Assembly: GCF_040499845.1 (NCBI RefSeq) | Contig: NZ_CP159342.1 | Span: forward strand, 4,588,001 to 4,652,000 | Origin: Micromonospora sp. CCTCC AA 2012012 | GTDB lineage: Bacteria; Actinomycetota; Actinomycetes; Mycobacteriales; Micromonosporaceae | Reading direction: 5' to 3' | Length of the DNA: 64,000 bases | Shown: one piece after another, positions 31,901 to 40,448 of the stretch | Position numbering within the stretch: position 1 is the first letter of the stretch | Layout of the letters: each line of letters begins with the position of its first letter | Position numbers and translations under genes: made by a program | The notes under the pieces: generated by a model | What the model was told of the DNA's origin: nothing | Databases searched by the model: none | What the model saw: only the letters and a program-made list of their open reading frames with translations

Positions 31901-33873
31901 CAGCGCTTCCGTTTGGCTAGTAGGGCCTCGGACGCCGAGGTAACGCCGGCGACATCGAACCCGGCGTGCGCCGCCAGCCTCTCCTGTGGCATCGGGACCG
32001 ACGGCTCGGCCCAGCCGATTACGTCAACGTCGCGGTTCAGCCGACCGCCGAGCAGCCCCCAGATCGCGGCCGCGTGCCCTAGCGTCACGATGAGGACGGC
32101 GGCGTGACTTCCGAGGTAGTGATGCAGGTCCGGGTCTGCAAGCGCCGCCAGGTCGTGGACGTTGACCACCCGGATCCGAAAACCAGAGCAGCTGCGGATC
32201 CCCGCAACGGCGTCGGTGACCACCGCCGCGGCCAGATCGCCGGCGCACACGAGCGTCAGGTCTGGCTCGCCCTGGTCGCTCAGGTGGTGCCAGACCGCCA
32301 GGCCGCAGTGACGCTCTTCATCGATCGTCTCCCGGGGGTGGGTCATGGTGGTGTGCTTGCCAGCGACGATGACATTGACGCGCCCCGTTGACCGTAACGC
32401 CTCATCGAGTGCGACAGCGACCCGGCCTGAGTCGGCGGGTGTGAAAACGCGTACGGCCGGGTCGCCCGTCGCTAACAGCGCCGTGATCAGGGAAGGGTCT
32501 CCGTGGCTGTACACGTTGTGCCAGCCATACGAGGTCAACAGCAGGTTGATGCTCGGCAAGGCATGCTTGATGAGCCGCCGTTGCTTGAGCTGCCCGACCA
32601 ATCCGGTCAGCAACAGCGAAGCGAATGCCTCGTACGAGACAATCAGGCCGCGATGGCCTGCCGCCGTCCACCCGGCAGCCCAGCCGAGGAGCACTTCCTC
32701 AGCAAGCACCTCATGCGTCCAAGCTTCGCCCTCCAGGTCGCCCAGCCGGTTCGACCGCAGTTCGTCCGGGCTGAAGACCTTGAGGTGGCCGGTTGCGGCG
32801 TGCGCCCGCAGAACCGCGGTTACCTCCGTTGCGAAACCCCTGCCCGCTGCCGGTGCTGACGGAGGCAACGGCGGGGTGTCCGGTACCACGCTGCCAACGT
32901 CAATGAGGTCCAGCGCGGACGCGAGCGCACCAAGGGGATGAGCGTCGGCGTCGAACAGTTCGCTGGGCCGGTAGGACGACAGCCAGGCACGCAGCGCCGC
33001 CAGCTGACAGGGATCGCCAGTGAGGTTTGTGAGCGGTGTTTTGTGCTCCCCAATGGGGCCGGACCAGCCCTTCACGCAGCGTAGGAATACCACACGCTGT
33101 GCTCCATTTGCGGTTGCCTCGACGCCGGCCACGAGGACCCGGTGAAACTCGGCATGCTCGACCAAACCGGCGCCTGTCCCAACTTCTACGACGACCGGCT
33201 CCCAGCCCAGACCGCGTGCGTAAGCGCTCACCTCCTCGTCGCTCATGCCACCCAGCAGCGACGGGCCGCCCATTCGATGGCCGTTGAGATGTACGACCGG
33301 TAGCACCCTGCTGCCGGATAGCGCGCGGTGTGCCAGCCAGGACGCCGCTGCGGTCGGTGTCTCGCATTCACCGTCACCGATGATCGGCACGACGACACGG
33401 TTCGGGTGGTCCAGCGCCAGGCCCTGGGCGAAGGCGAACGCGCCTCCGAGCCACCCGCCCATATACGCACCGGCCGGCAACTCGGGATGAACCTCCGAGC
33501 CGAGCGCGTCTCCGTCCGGGAACGCCGCAGCCAGCGCCGCCAGCCCATCAGCGTCGCGCCCGTACCGTGGATCCATTTTGGCGATGTCGCCAGTCATCCA
33601 GGCCAATGCACGCTGGACGACACCAGCATGGCCGGCTCCCAGAATTGGAACTAACTGCACACCGATGCCGCAGCCTGCGGCGAGGCCGGCATGCGCTAGC
33701 ACCCAAGCCGTGCCGGGCACTGTGCCCCAATGACCTGCCGGGCGCGGCTTAACGTCGGACTCGTCAAGGCAGTCGACAGCGAGCACGTTCGACCGAAGGT
33801 GAAGCTGTGCAACCGACAGGTACGTGAGCGCCCGCCAAAGGGCATCCGCAAGATGGGCGAAATCCACCGACAC
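31900..33873 (-). CDS. divergent phosphoketolase-like ThDP enzyme
   Basis: A 657-residue protein of the phosphoketolase (XFP) family. YLSVAQLHL and KPRPAGHWGTVPG (residues 47-54) match the N-terminal signature, IIGDGECETPTAAASWLAHRAL (GDG 166-168) is the ThDP-binding motif, and VLPVVHLNGHRMGGPSLLGGMSDEEV follows as in XFP. VNVIVAGKHTTMTHPRETIDEE marks the C-terminal domain. Known phosphoketolases are about 790-830 residues and split xylulose 5-P or fructose 6-P to acetyl phosphate; this one is some 130 residues shorter and well diverged, so a different acyl donor or acceptor is likely. GTG 33873 is 1 nt after the radical SAM stop. Confidence 0.88.
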   Translation of the reverse strand: MSVDFAHLADALWRALTYLSVAQLHLRSNVLAVDCLDESDVKPRPAGHWGTVPGTAWVLAHAGLAAGCGIGVQLVPILGAGHAGVVQRALAWMTGDIAKMDPRYGRDADGLAALAAAFPDGDALGSEVHPELPAGAYMGGWLGGAFAFAQGLALDHPNRVVVPIIGDGECETPTAAASWLAHRALSGSRVLPVVHLNGHRMGGPSLLGGMSDEEVSAYARGLGWEPVVVEVGTGAGLVEHAEFHRVLVAGVEATANGAQRVVFLRCVKGWSGPIGEHKTPLTNLTGDPCQLAALRAWLSSYRPSELFDADAHPLGALASALDLIDVGSVVPDTPPLPPSAPAAGRGFATEVTAVLRAHAATGHLKVFSPDELRSNRLGDLEGEAWTHEVLAEEVLLGWAAGWTAAGHRGLIVSYEAFASLLLTGLVGQLKQRRLIKHALPSINLLLTSYGWHNVYSHGDPSLITALLATGDPAVRVFTPADSGRVAVALDEALRSTGRVNVIVAGKHTTMTHPRETIDEERHCGLAVWHHLSDQGEPDLTLVCAGDLAAAVVTDAVAGIRSCSGFRIRVVNVHDLAALADPDLHHYLGSHAAVLIVTLGHAAAIWGLLGGRLNRDVDVIGWAEPSVPMPQERLAAHAGFDVAGVTSASEALLAKRKR

Positions 33874-33874
33874 T

Positions 33875-34960
33875 TCAGACTCTCACCAGTCGTTCGCCAG
33901 CAAAGGTGAAGTACCACAACGGCCGGTAGCACTCCCACGCCTGCGGCCGCAACCCACGCCCACCCAGAATCTGTTCGATCGATGCCCTGGCTTGCAGATA
34001 GAACTCCAACTGTTCGGCGCCCGGCGTCCGCAAACCCGCCATGATCGAGTTGTGGGCCTGGTACACCTGGAAGTTGGGAAACTCGGTCACGTGTTCGCCG
34101 AGTGCGGCCACACCGGCTCGCATTTCGGTGAGTGGATCGAGGCCCACGATGTAGGTAAACGAGGTGTCGAGTCCCGCTTGGCGGGCCCGACGGAGCAGGT
34201 CGGGCATGTCGACCCGTCGGAGCCGTGCCTTGCTCGCCTTCAACAGCAGGTCACGCCGGGTGAAGCACTCGGCCGTCAACCGCAGCACGAACGGCGCGAC
34301 GCGAGCAGCAAGATCGGCGAAGGCGGCGTCGGACTGGATGACCGACGTCAGGAAGCCGATCCGGGCGCCGATACCCTGCGAACCGAGCGCGGCCCGCAGG
34401 CCTACCAGATGAGCAACGGCGGCGTCTTCCCGCTCGAAGCACCCAGTCGAGACAGTCACCTCGCGGAGTTCGTTCAAGTTCCGGCGCGGGTGCTGCTCAA
34501 CCAATGCCGCCAGCAGTTCGGTGAGCTCCCGCTCCTCCGAGAAACGCGGGTCAGCGGCAGCTTCCAGCGTGTTCGGGCAGAACGCGCAGCCCACACAGCG
34601 GCTCCGGGCGTTCGGGTTCAACGTCGCGGCCCTGCCACCATCGCGGAAGTAGCCTCCAACCGCCTCGTCGGCATCGATCCGCTGGACAGTGCCAATACAC
34701 TGCCGCCCCAAATGCAGATCGTGATCCACAAGACGGAACGGCGACCCTGCCGCATTCAGCGGCACGATTACCTTCCATGAAACCCTCGGCACCGAGACAA
34801 CTGTTACGCCCACTCGAGCTCGGTGCTGACAGCTATCCGACGAAATTCCGTATAGGTTCAGCGCGATCAGCACAGCATCCTCGACTGGCACCTCGTACCG
34901 AGCGGCCAGCCTGGCTACCTCATCCATCTCCAGCTTGATGTTGGACGTCGCTATAGGCAT
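33875..34960 (-). CDS. radical SAM protein with CX2CX2C motif
   Basis: A 361-residue protein, first gene of the operon. The cluster motif is Cys122-X2-Cys125-X2-Cys128 in SRCVGCAFCPN rather than the usual CX3CX2C. EVTVSTGCFEREDAAVAHL, ARIGFLTSVIQ, LRLTAECFTRRDLL and TSFTYIVGLDPLTEMRAG follow in the order of beta strands of a radical SAM partial TIM barrel. No SPASM, B12 or TRAM domain is visible. The N-terminal 110 residues form a separate part (IKLEMDEVARLAARYEVPVEDAVLIALNLYGI). The reaction is unknown. The other operon genes suggest work on a small metabolite. Confidence 0.85.
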   Translation of the reverse strand: MPIATSNIKLEMDEVARLAARYEVPVEDAVLIALNLYGISSDSCQHRARVGVTVVSVPRVSWKVIVPLNAAGSPFRLVDHDLHLGRQCIGTVQRIDADEAVGGYFRDGGRAATLNPNARSRCVGCAFCPNTLEAAADPRFSEERELTELLAALVEQHPRRNLNELREVTVSTGCFEREDAAVAHLVGLRAALGSQGIGARIGFLTSVIQSDAAFADLAARVAPFVLRLTAECFTRRDLLLKASKARLRRVDMPDLLRRARQAGLDTSFTYIVGLDPLTEMRAGVAALGEHVTEFPNFQVYQAHNSIMAGLRTPGAEQLEFYLQARASIEQILGGRGLRPQAWECYRPLWYFTFAGERLVRV

Positions 34961-35477
34961 CCGAGCCTGCCTTCGAATCGTGGACCAAGTCCCGCATGCA
35001 TCGTGGTCGGCGGAACTCCGCTGGCCTCCGACGAGGCCAGCCTGACAACCAGACCCCCTTGCTTGCGTCGATCTCTACGGATCGGCAGTTTCACCCCGGA
35101 CATGGGCGCCGGAGGCGATCGGCGATCTTGCGCGGTCGCGGTAGCCGTTGCCTTACGCCGGTGGCCCCCTCGCGCAGTTAAGCTGGGCGACCCGCGGAAT
35201 TGAGTCTGACATTTCTGGGAATTGCCTCGGCTCCAGTCTGATACAGCACGTCTCACCATGCCGCTTCTTGTCCATCGACGGAAGCCGCTCCAGTCTCTCG
35301 AAGACGGGGCCCGCTGTCGACCCCCATGGTGGGGGGCCACGATGGGGGTAGCGGTCGCCACTGCGGCGAGGATCATTTGAGGCACCGGCGCTTTCGGTAA
35401 GGCGCCGAACCGCTTGTCGCCAGCGACACGAAGTGATCACATATCGATCAAGGTCGTTCGTTTGACGGGAGGTTGTC
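34961..35477. other. divergent promoter region
   Basis: 517 bp between the radical SAM operon and the XRE/TPR regulator. It contains short G/C repeats around 35320-35348 (CCCCATGGTGGGG, CACGATGGGGG). No supported gene. It should carry both promoters and the binding sites of the regulator. Confidence 0.5.
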
Positions 35478-36845
35478 GTGGGCGTCCAGGTCGATCCGTC
35501 TTGGTGGACGTCGGGCGTCTGGGAGGGTCGACCGATCCGCGACTTCCTGGAGCGCCGTGACGTCGCCGCCACGTTTCGATTCCTACATGCGCGTGGGGTC
35601 TCCTACGGCACCATCGCCGCGTTGGTCGGCGTGTCCGCGAATCGAGCCGCCGAGATCACCAAGGGCAAGCGTCAGGTAACGGCCTACGACGTCCTCGAAC
35701 GCATCGCGGTCGGACTAGGTGTTCCCCGGGCCTGGATGGGCTTGGGCCAGGACGCGACGGGCGATGCGAGGCCCTCGTTCGACCGGGAGATGGAAGGTTC
35801 AGCGGACCTCCCAACCAGCGGGCGACCAGCAGGAGGCCGGCCCGATGAAATGATCACCGCGCTCGTCCGGCTTCGTACCGGGCTGGACGAGGCGCTCGCC
35901 TCATCAACCGTCGCTCCGCGACAACTCGACCTGATCGAGGAAGCGGCCGGCGAGCACATGCGGATCTATCCGGCAGCCCCGCCTAGGGTGATGCTGTCGC
36001 GGCTGGCCGCCGAGTGTGTCGAGGTGCAGACTCTGTCCCGGCGTAGACAGCCAGCGGCGGTTCAGTCGCGGCTCTCCGGCGCGGCGGCTCTGTTAGCGAC
36101 CATGTGTGCCGACGCGCTCATGCGGCTCGGGAACGTGGGCGAGGCACGCCTGTGGTACCGGACAGCGATCCACGCGGCAGATGACAGCTCGGACAGCCGG
36201 CTACGGGTGCTGGTCCGCGCCCAAGCGGCGATGCTGCCCTACTACTTCGGTGACCTGCAGCAGACGGTCGTCCTGGCGGAGGCAGCGCTGGCGGTCACCG
36301 CGACGCCGTCGTCCTCCGCGGCGCTTGCCGCGGCGGGACGCGCCCGGGCGCTGGCCCGGCTCGGATCGGCCGAGCAGGCGCGGCAGGCGATCGTCCAGGC
36401 CCGGCAGATGTTCGACCAGGTCGGCGATGACGACAGTGACACGGCCTTCCGCTTTCCGATGAAGCGCATGCTGTTCTACCTGTCCGGAGCGAGTACCTGG
36501 CTGGGCGACACGAGCGAGGCCTACCGGGTGCAGGACGAGGCACTGCGCCTCTACGGGCCGTCGCCTTCGGTGCCGATCGATCCCGCTCTCCTCGCGCTCG
36601 ACCGATCGATGTGCCTGGTGCGTGACCGGCGAGCGGCAGAGGCCGCAGCGTCGGCGCTCGACGCCGTCGCCACCCTGCCCGAGGCGCAGCGCACGGAGAT
36701 CGTCCTGACGAGGGCGAGCGACGTGGTCTCGGCGATTCCGGTGAGACATCGCGGCAGCGAGACCACCGAGTTGACGGACTATGTGCGCGCCTGCCGGGAG
36801 CGCGCCCGTACGCTTGCTGCCGGAACTGCCGCGCTCGATTCCTAG
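35478..36845 (+). CDS. XRE-type regulator with TPR-like C-terminal domain
   Basis: A 455-residue cytoplasmic regulator. Residues 1-95 form the DNA-binding part: VDPSWWTSGVWEGRPIRDFLERRDVAATFRFLHARGVSYGTIAALVGVSANRAAEITKGKRQVTAYDVLERIAVGLGVPRAWMGL. Residues about 170-440 are helical repeats (AECVEVQTLSRRRQPAAVQSRLSGAAALLATMCADALMRLGNVGEARLWYRTAIHAAD, and others) of TPR type, usual in Streptomyces XRE/TPR regulators that sense peptides or small molecules. GGGAGG at 35467-35472 sets GTG 35478. It is divergent from the radical SAM operon and probably controls it. Confidence 0.88.
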   Translation: MGVQVDPSWWTSGVWEGRPIRDFLERRDVAATFRFLHARGVSYGTIAALVGVSANRAAEITKGKRQVTAYDVLERIAVGLGVPRAWMGLGQDATGDARPSFDREMEGSADLPTSGRPAGGRPDEMITALVRLRTGLDEALASSTVAPRQLDLIEEAAGEHMRIYPAAPPRVMLSRLAAECVEVQTLSRRRQPAAVQSRLSGAAALLATMCADALMRLGNVGEARLWYRTAIHAADDSSDSRLRVLVRAQAAMLPYYFGDLQQTVVLAEAALAVTATPSSSAALAAAGRARALARLGSAEQARQAIVQARQMFDQVGDDDSDTAFRFPMKRMLFYLSGASTWLGDTSEAYRVQDEALRLYGPSPSVPIDPALLALDRSMCLVRDRRAAEAAASALDAVATLPEAQRTEIVLTRASDVVSAIPVRHRGSETTELTDYVRACRERARTLAAGTAALDS

Positions 36846-36852
36846 GGGCCCC

Positions 36853-37737
36853 ATGTTCGTCGAAGCGCGAACACGTCCGGCGCTCGCCGAGGTGTGTCGT
36901 CGCCTGGAGCTGTCCGACGCCGACGCTGTCCTGATCCGGCATCACACGAACGCGGTGTACGCGGTCGGCGACGTGGTGGTCAAGATCGCTCCGGCGGAAT
37001 TCGGCGTGGAGCGTATGAGTGCCGTGGTGGCCGTCGTGCGGTGGCTGGTTGGTCAGGGGTTCCCAACTGTTGGCCTCAGCTCGCGCCTGCCTCAACCCAT
37101 GCTGGTGGGCGAGCATGCCGTGACTGTCTGGCAGCGGCTCGATCCGGCGAACGACACTCCGGTGACAATGGCCGAGTTGGGTACTCTGCTCCGGCAGTTG
37201 CACGCCCTGCCGGCTCCTCCGGTGAGCCTGCCGACCTTGGAGCCGGTGGACAGCATCCGACGGTCAGTGCAAAGGTCGACCATCCTCACCGCGAGGGACC
37301 GTGACCTGCTGCTGAAGCGTCTCGAACCACTCGCGGCCCGCTGGCGTGAGATGAGCTTTCCTCGGGGCGCGAGCCTGATCCAGTCCGATCCCCAGACGCG
37401 CAACGCACTACGCCGCTTCGACGGCACGCCAGTACTTTCCGACTGGGACGGCGCCGCCGTCGGTCCGCGGGAATGGGACCTGGCCACCGTCGCTGTGCAC
37501 TGTCGCCGATTTACCCCACCGGGCCCTGCCGCCTTCTCTGACTTCACCGCTACATACGGCTGGGATGTCACCTCGTGGCGCGGCTTCGAGGAGTTGTGCC
37601 AACTCCGCGAACTACAGATGATCGCCACCAACGCCCGCAAGTCCCGTCCCGGCACCGATGCCGAGGCCGAGGTGCTCCGCCGCATCATCGCCCTCAGACG
37701 GGGCGACCAGGAAGTCGTCCGGTGGCGCATCCTCTAA
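36853..37737 (+). CDS. aminoglycoside phosphotransferase-fold kinase
   Basis: A 294-residue APH/choline-kinase-fold protein. DVVVKIAPAEF has the nucleotide-binding Lys, and FPRGASLIQSDPQTRNALRRF is the catalytic loop (Asp and Asn present, but the usual HGD is QSD). VLSDWDGAAVGPREWDLATVAV holds the metal-binding Asp and the Brenner-like DLA. Members phosphorylate antibiotics, choline, homoserine or other alcohols. It lies 7 bp after the XRE/TPR regulator and is probably cotranscribed with it, so a modifying or self-protection role for the nearby pathway is conceivable. Confidence 0.87.
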   Translation: MFVEARTRPALAEVCRRLELSDADAVLIRHHTNAVYAVGDVVVKIAPAEFGVERMSAVVAVVRWLVGQGFPTVGLSSRLPQPMLVGEHAVTVWQRLDPANDTPVTMAELGTLLRQLHALPAPPVSLPTLEPVDSIRRSVQRSTILTARDRDLLLKRLEPLAARWREMSFPRGASLIQSDPQTRNALRRFDGTPVLSDWDGAAVGPREWDLATVAVHCRRFTPPGPAAFSDFTATYGWDVTSWRGFEELCQLRELQMIATNARKSRPGTDAEAEVLRRIIALRRGDQEVVRWRIL

Positions 37738-37854
37738 CCTCCCGGCCCGGCTTGACGGTCGGGCAGTCAGAGCCCTCCGCCGGGACAGTCCGTTCCGCCT
37801 CCAGTCGTCGGCGATACAGACCATGGGCCGGGCCAACCAGTCTCACGTCGAATG

Positions 37855-38421
37855 TCACGGAGGGGGTTGCTCGTCGGCGTCGAGCCGACCCAGTGTTCGG
37901 CGGGCATGCGCCTTGAGAAGTGGCTCTGCTCGCTGGATCGCCCGATGAACGGGGCTCTGCGGAGGATACCGGTGAAGGATTTCCTCGATGCGCTCGGCGA
38001 CCTCGAGACGTTGTCCCTGCGGTCCGACCGTGAGGTCTGCAGTGACGAGCGCGTCCATCAGGGGTCCCTCTTCGAGCGGAAAGACCGCGAGTTGGTCCGC
38101 CAGGCCGCGCTCAGCCGCTTCGATGCGGGCGCAGGTGTGATGGGCGACCAGCCCGACGAGCCGCAGCGGGTAGCCGTTACGTCTCAGGTATCGGGCGCCG
38201 TCGAGGGAGTGTAGGCCGGTGTCCACGAGGTCAGGCGCATAACCAACGTCGTGTAGCCAGGCGGCTGCCACCAGCAGGTCACGATCGGCTGGCACCACCG
38301 TGCTCGTGAGTTCCGTGGCCCGCTCGCCGACACCCTGGACGTGAGCCCAACGCCGGGCCATCTGTGGGAAGTCGAGAAGACCAGCAGCAAGGTCCTTGGC
38401 GTTGGCCGTTAGGTCAGACAC
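37855..38421 (-). CDS. HD-domain phosphohydrolase
   Basis: A 188-residue HD-superfamily protein. The metal-binding residues are His in RRWAHVQGVGERA, the HD pair in LLVAAAWLHDVGYAPDL and a later Asp in VTADLTVGP. VAHHTCARIEAAERGL lies between them. Such proteins hydrolyse nucleotides or phosphoesters; no specificity can be read. TACGTT lies 6 nt before GTG 38421, indicating a leaderless transcript. It converges on the APH-like gene. Confidence 0.87.
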   Translation of the reverse strand: MSDLTANAKDLAAGLLDFPQMARRWAHVQGVGERATELTSTVVPADRDLLVAAAWLHDVGYAPDLVDTGLHSLDGARYLRRNGYPLRLVGLVAHHTCARIEAAERGLADQLAVFPLEEGPLMDALVTADLTVGPQGQRLEVAERIEEILHRYPPQSPVHRAIQRAEPLLKAHARRTLGRLDADEQPPP

Positions 38422-38512
38422 CCTCCGAACGTAGCGGCACAGCGGGCCGCCGCCCTACCAGCTCGGCGAGACGCTTGGGACGTCCCCGGGCCGGGAAACG
38501 CCCCCTCCGACG

Positions 38513-38983
38513 TCAGCCGATATACGGCGCGGTCCGACCGTCGAGGGCGTGGTCGATACGCAGTCGCATTGAGGGATGGATGTCCAACTGGTCGAGTTCG
38601 GCGGGATCTACCCAGCGGACCTGACGCGACTCGCTGGAGGTCCTCAGATTCCCACCGACAGGTCTGGCGGTGAAGCACAGCGAGAATTGCTGGCGCACCT
38701 CACCGTCGTCGTAGGCCATCACATGATGGGGATTGGTGTACGTGCCGACCAGGCCCGTGACCTCCACCTCGATGCCCGTCTCCTCGCGCACCTCCCGCAC
38801 TACCGTGTCAGAGATCGACTCACCGATGTCGTGTCCGCCGCCAGGAAGAGCCCACAGGTTGTTGTCGGTGCGGTGGATCATCAACAACTCGCCCTGCTCG
38901 TTACGAACCGCCGCGACCACCGACGGCACCACGCTGTTGGCTTTAGGGGCGTCAGGGTCGTTGAAGAAGTCGCGGCGTGGCAT
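38513..38983 (-). CDS. Nudix hydrolase
   Basis: A 156-residue Nudix-fold pyrophosphohydrolase. The complete Nudix box GX5EX7REUXEEXGU is seen in GGGHDIGESISDTVVREVREETGIEV, residues about 47-72. LLMIHRTDNNLWALPGGGHDIGE is the usual entry, and EVRQQFSLCFTARPVGG and VRWVDPAELDQLDIHPSMRLRI finish the fold. The substrate, some nucleoside diphosphate derivative, is unknown. It starts 3 bp after the XRE-DUF5919 gene and is cotranscribed with it, a pairing common in streptomycetes. Confidence 0.94.
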   Translation of the reverse strand: MPRRDFFNDPDAPKANSVVPSVVAAVRNEQGELLMIHRTDNNLWALPGGGHDIGESISDTVVREVREETGIEVEVTGLVGTYTNPHHVMAYDDGEVRQQFSLCFTARPVGGNLRTSSESRQVRWVDPAELDQLDIHPSMRLRIDHALDGRTAPYIG

Positions 38984-38986
38984 CCG

Positions 38987-39757
38987 TCATCTCCCGTCGA
39001 ACGCGGCGATCACCGCGTTGATGTCCGAGGTGCGCTTAGCATGGGTCCAAACCCGGTCAAAGCTGGTGAGGTAGTGGTCAACGACTCGGCCGCCAGGCAC
39101 GCGCCGTAGGTGTAACACCGGGTTGTGAGCAGCAGTAGATCCGTACACGTGGGTGTTGACCAGCATGGTTTCGTCCACCCTGAAGATGGACGCGTACAAC
39201 GTCGTGTCGTGCAGCCGGACCTCCACGCCAGGGATGGCCAGGATGGGCTCGTAGTAACGCAGGCTCAGCAGCACCCGGTGGGCCAGCCCAACCCCGAAGC
39301 CCTCTTCGTCTCCCCGGCGACGCACTGCGGCACCATTCGGATCGGCCAGCAGGACCCGTATTCGGCAGCCTTGGCGGGCTCGCTCACCGAGTTGGGTGAT
39401 GTCGTGAAGCTCGGGCAGAAACAACCCGGCGAAGACGAGGATGTCGACCGACTCCCGCGCCTGCTGGATCAGCGACCTCCACAGCTCCAGCGGCACCGCC
39501 GACCTGGACGGATAGAACTCAACCATCTCGGCACGCCCTGCGGACACCGTCCTGAGATCGTCCACCACCGACGGCCACAGATATGTCTCGTCTACACCCA
39601 GCAGGTCTGCAGCCGCAACGCGGTGAGCGCGGTGCGGAACGCGATCACGGGTGATCCAGCGCTCCACGGTCTTCGGATCGACCCCGAGCAGCTCTGCGCA
39701 GCGCTGAGTAGTCAGCTCTCTTGCTGACACGGCTCCCCGCAGACGCTCGTTCGGCAT
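38987..39757 (-). CDS. XRE-family protein with DUF5919/PLD-like C-terminal domain
   Basis: A 256-residue protein. The N-terminal HTH is RELTTQRCAELLGVDPKTVERWITRDRVPHRAHRVAAADLLGVDETYLWP. The C-terminal domain (residues about 85-250) has YPSRSAVPLELWRSLIQQARESVDILVFAGLFLPE, RIRVLLADPNGAAVRRRGDEEG and MLVNTHVYGSTAAHNPVLHLRRV, the DUF5919 pattern distantly related to phospholipase D without a full HKD. It probably senses a ligand and controls its own operon with the Nudix gene. ATG 39757 is used; earlier in-frame codons are Arg/Pro-rich. Confidence 0.87.
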   Translation of the reverse strand: MPNERLRGAVSARELTTQRCAELLGVDPKTVERWITRDRVPHRAHRVAAADLLGVDETYLWPSVVDDLRTVSAGRAEMVEFYPSRSAVPLELWRSLIQQARESVDILVFAGLFLPELHDITQLGERARQGCRIRVLLADPNGAAVRRRGDEEGFGVGLAHRVLLSLRYYEPILAIPGVEVRLHDTTLYASIFRVDETMLVNTHVYGSTAAHNPVLHLRRVPGGRVVDHYLTSFDRVWTHAKRTSDINAVIAAFDGR

Positions 39758-39983
39758 CAGAGGCCGAGAGCCGAAGAGGGACGCATAGGGGCGTTTATAC
39801 CCCCGTCGAGACGTCCGCGAAAGTCCCTGACCGGCGGTGGCCGGATCCCCACGATCAGCGATCGGATGGCGGGGGGCGCGGTTGGACGCAAGTAAGCCGC
39901 ACATCTGTCATCGCCGAGGCTGGCTCGCAGCAGCTCTCGGGTTGGCATCACAGCACGTTCCGGGGGAGGACGCCTTGACCACG

Positions 39984-40337
39984 ATGGCCCTGAACACCGG
40001 CACCACCACGACCGCTGCGGTGAGGGAGCAGACCACGAGGTATCCGGAGTGGCAGGCCCACGGCCAGACCGATCCGAGCTGGTGGATCGACGGGCACCTC
40101 GGTGGCCGGTCACTTGCCGAACTGCTGCGTCAGCGTGACATCGGGTCCCTGTTCCGCTTCCTCAAATCGCGGGGATGGAGCCAGGCGGCGATCGCCGCAG
40201 CCACCGGAACCACGGAAAACCAGGTTCGAGCGGTCATTCAGGGGCGCCAACGAGTCACCTCCTATGACGTGCTCGAACGGATCGCCGAAAGACTCGACAT
40301 CCCACGGGGTCTGATGGGGCTCGCGTACGAGAAGTGA
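39984..40337 (+). CDS. stand-alone HTH domain, paralogue of the XRE/TPR regulator
   Basis: A 117-residue protein almost entirely made of the same DNA-binding domain as the regulator at 35478: QTDPSWWIDGHLGGRSLAELLRQRDIGSLFRFLKSRGWSQAAIAAATGTTENQVRAVIQGRQRVTSYDVLERIAERLDIPRGLMGL. It ends just after that domain, so it has no sensor part. It could be a natural antagonist competing for the same sites, or a truncated copy. GGGGGAGGA at 39962-39970 is 4 nt from an in-frame TTG 39975 and 13 nt from ATG 39984, so TTG may be the true start. Confidence 0.8.
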   Translation: MALNTGTTTTAAVREQTTRYPEWQAHGQTDPSWWIDGHLGGRSLAELLRQRDIGSLFRFLKSRGWSQAAIAAATGTTENQVRAVIQGRQRVTSYDVLERIAERLDIPRGLMGLAYEK

Positions 40338-40448
40338 CGCACGTCAGCCGGCGGCACCGTAGGTCTGCGGCGCATCGCGGTCCTTCACCGCCGAGGGGAC
40401 TCATGGTGGCCGGCCACCGTGGGGCTGGTTTCGACTCGGGAAGCACGC

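Noticed and set aside
28334..34960. Mycofactocin-type locus (radical SAM plus creatininase-family peptidase)
   Set aside because: No MftA precursor or MftB, the radical SAM protein has no SPASM domain, and the other enzymes do not belong to that pathway.
26751..34960. Phosphonate biosynthetic cluster
   Set aside because: A HAD with altered motif and a ThDP enzyme could suggest it, but no phosphoenolpyruvate mutase or phosphonopyruvate decarboxylase is present.
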